From positions 64,001 through 128,000 of the forward strand of contig JAQFVV010012982.1 of assembly GCA_028023455.1 (NCBI GenBank): DNA of 64,000 bases, read 5' to 3'. The notes under the pieces were generated by a model. That model searched no databases. It saw nothing but the letters and a program-made list of their open reading frames with translations, and had not been told where the DNA came from. Position 1 is the stretch's first letter, and every line of letters starts with the position of its first letter. The position numbers were made by a program, and so were the translations under genes. Positions 61,361 to 64,000 of this stretch are shown here, piece by piece. This DNA is from Epiperipatus broadwayi. Its lineage: Eukaryota; Onychophora; Udeonychophora; Euonychophora; Peripatidae.

Positions 61361-62999
61361 TACAATTATAATATGTATCATATTTTTTTCAGTATGTCTC
61401 TTCTCTCTCACTTCTGCCGCTTTCTTCATTATTCTCTCTAGTTAACAGTTTTATTTATTCCTGGAAAAGTATCTGAATATATTTTACCATATCTCATATG
61501 TCATTGAAAATTTTATATTTCATATTGTTAAAAAAGTTTTATTTGATAGTCTATTTCAAATTGTTATAAAAAAAAACTTATCATATTCTTGGTCCATTTT
61601 TTAAAAATCATACTACATTTTTGTTGCCTAACATCATATCAAATATAGTTTACTATAAAGTTTTTACTACTTGAATTAGGATTTGTAGAATGGAATCATT
61701 TGATATATTTTGATATTTAATTGTAGAATTCGCTCTTCTTTTTTTTAATACAATAAAAAAAAAAAGATTTAATCTCTTATTTGAATTAACTCGAGTACAA
61801 TTTTGTGTAATAAGTTGAAGATAAATATAAAGTATGTATGTAATTTAAACAGAAGAGATTTATCCCTTAAGCACATGCACTGTAATATTTGTTATAATAG
61901 CAGTTTAGTGTCTGTAAATCCCTTCTATTTGAATTACATAGATTTCTGTGCTAGTAAATAAAATTGAATATTAAGTATGTATGCTTTTTTGGAAATTTTT
62001 GAATATTCATTAAAATATTAATACTGCTTTGATTATCCTCGCTTATTATTTCTTTAATTGTTTTGTAATGTACGTTATATAGATTTAAGAGATTTTATTA
62101 AGTTTCTAAGGTCTTTGTATTCTGTTACTAAACCTTAGAAGAAAAATCATCTGGCTTTTGGCATTTTAGTTATTCTATCTATACTGGGATGATTGAATAA
62201 AAATGCTTAGACGTGCTTTATTTTTAATTCACAAAAATATATATTCCTCATTTAAAAAGGGCAAGTTGAAATTGGCCTGCCAATTGAAAAGATTGCCCAT
62301 CCTTAATGATTAGGAGTAAATTAATTAAATGTTTGATCAAATATAGCAGGCTATTTTCTAAATTGATAATTGTGCATGGTCCATAAATGATATTATAAAT
62401 ATTCAAATGGCCCATAGCAGAAAAAAAGGGTTTCCACACCAACATTATTTTGTCTGCTATTTTTCTATTTAAAATTATTTCTGTAATATTAAAAATGCCT
62501 TATTTTATATAGCTGATTGTTTTATTCATTTTGTTACCGCAGTTTATGAATCTAATATTTAATGTTATTATTTTTAGATATGATTGCATGATGACATTAG
62601 TGATTTTAATTTGTTAATGATTCACTTTATGTTGCAATTTTTTCTACTGTCTTGATATTGTTTATAAGTATATAATTTTTTTGTATCTTTTTGAAAAAAC
62701 AACTTACAGATTGATCATTTTGATTGACAATGCTTTGCATTCTTAATGGCAAAGAATGCACCCTTAATATCATGTTTATCTCATGATTATGTTTATTTTC
62801 TAGTTATATATTTTATGTTATAATTACAATTTGCTGGAGTAATATTTGCTATACATTGTTTGTTTTTTTCATACCAAACTCATTTTGTCATATTAGAAGT
62901 GAAATGTTAGTAAAAGTGTAAAATCTGTACTTTTTAATATGTCTTGGCACATTTCCAAATCAATAAAATCAGTTTCGATTAGTATTCATGAGGTTGGAT
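61361..62999. other. AT-rich intergenic DNA
   Basis: No recognised gene or repeat. Confidence 0.4.
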
Positions 63000-63990
63000 T
63001 ATTGAGGCTTCCATACAAGCCAGCTTTTTGCTTTTGAATTAGCTCATGAACAAAAATGATTTGCCCTATCAAATTTATTGCACTTAAGGTGGGCATCAGT
63101 CTTACAATTTGCAGTTGTGTGATCACTTCTATTACATTTAAAGTAGAAGGTTGTTTTTAAGAATTCTTTTGATGGCATCTGATTCTCAATTATTTTATAC
63201 TGGATTTGATCTACCGGTATTTCTTTTTCCATCTTTAATATGATTCTCCTGGAATCGAGGGAGATATGGTAAAGTATATTAGGGGTTACTTTTTTCTTTA
63301 ATTAATTTTACAAATGGTTATATTTCATTTTTCGAGAATTTGTCATCTAAACTTGAAGAGAGTGTGAAACTCACCTATATATTAAAGAATTAGATTCCTA
63401 TTGTTACAAGATATATATATTTTTCTGAATACTTCCTTAAATAAATTTTCTGTTAATTCCTTTGGGCTTTGTTTTATCATTCAATTGCAATAAAACTTCT
63501 TGAAGAAAATGTTACTCTATGTTTGATTGTATCTATTAGATTAAATTTATTTAATAGAATAAGATAGTCTGAAAGATTAGGCTTAAAACATACTGACAGT
63601 CTTTATCATCTGCTTGTACAATTAAACTAAAAATTGGAGGAATTCAGTGATATACTTTGTTGGAATATTTTATCCCAATATTGTTCCAAAAAGGCTTTGT
63701 TGTACCTTTTAAATCTGACATTTTTTCATTACTTTAAAAAAATTAAATGCACAATTAATTTCACTATTTTTTTGTTAATTCCTGAAATAGGCCTACATAT
63801 AATTTGAGAGTGATGCTGTGGGTTTCCAATGACACATTTGATTTTCAATTTATCACTACATTTAAACTTACCTTTCCTACAAATCTCATTTATTGTGTGA
63901 TTAGTATGTTAATTACTGTGTTGTTTAAGTTGGATTTACTTAAGTATTTCTATTTGTATCATTGGCTTTGATCTGTTTCAAATTTTTTTC
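63000..63990 (-). pseudogene. LINE ORF1 (gag-like) remnant with double zinc knuckle
   Basis: On the minus strand 63232-63044 reads MPSKEFLKTTFYFKCNRSDH then TTANCKTDAHLKCNKFDRAN and HFC, two CCHC knuckles in a row of the kind found in LINE ORF1 proteins. In each the first Cys is replaced or lost. In-frame sequence upstream (to about 63260) reads DSRRIILKMEKEIPVDQIQY, the segment that normally precedes the knuckles. Sequence from 63260 to 63990 may hold the N-terminal part but is too decayed to read. Confidence 0.55.
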
Positions 63991-64000
63991 TAAGTAAAAT

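Overview
The window looks like very AT-rich (roughly 70-75% A+T) nuclear DNA from an invertebrate animal. There is no operon structure, no long host reading frame and no recognisable host gene. There is a dense layer of decayed transposable elements, tRNA-derived short elements, microsatellites and long homopolymer runs. The mix (RTE-type LINE, a second LINE with tick/arachnid-like C-terminal wording, a Penelope-like element with a GIY-YIG domain, hAT, Merlin and mariner-type DNA transposons) fits an arthropod, perhaps a chelicerate. That placement is inference only.

Layout. 1-1060 is low-complexity DNA with a stretch lacking G followed by one lacking C. 1061-4160 is a decayed RTE LINE (minus) cut by a palindromic element. 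8470-8633 and 21625-22300 are further 3' ends of that LINE. 10137-11663 is a Penelope-like element (plus) with only two in-frame stops. 12660-13470 is a hAT transposase remnant (minus). 25727-27410 is a second LINE (minus). 28138-32100 is another decayed LINE (plus) split by a putative 2 kb solo LTR. 33473-33780 is a hAT MITE inside a SINE. 36137-37311 is a mariner-type element. 39990-41209 is a retrocopied polyadenylated transcript (minus). 52628-55674 is a 3 kb terminal-inverted-repeat element enclosing an internally deleted Merlin transposon. 63000-63990 holds gag-like zinc-knuckle remnants of a LINE ORF1 (minus).

The most interesting layer is several families of short repeats, here named R1 to R5. 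R1 (at least eight pieces) and R2 (four loci) carry hammerhead-ribozyme motifs. These show a CTGATGA core, a stem II hairpin, GAAA, and a stem I made of two helices split by an internal loop, the architecture of natural type I hammerheads. R1 occurs as a tandem pair with about 521 nt between ribozymes and as large head-to-head palindromes, one with a 6 bp target duplication. R2 occurs as palindromes whose apex lies where the ribozyme should be, one with a 13 bp target duplication. This matches non-autonomous hammerhead retroelements (retrozymes) of the kind thought to be mobilised by Penelope-like elements, and one R1 copy lies about 0.9 kb upstream of the Penelope-like reading frame.

The elements interact mainly by nesting: R2 in the RTE LINE, R2 beside the second LINE, a solo LTR in a LINE, a hAT MITE in an R3 SINE, and Merlin inside a larger transposon. 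Nothing here looks like a functional host gene. The remaining sequence is AT-rich and unassigned.
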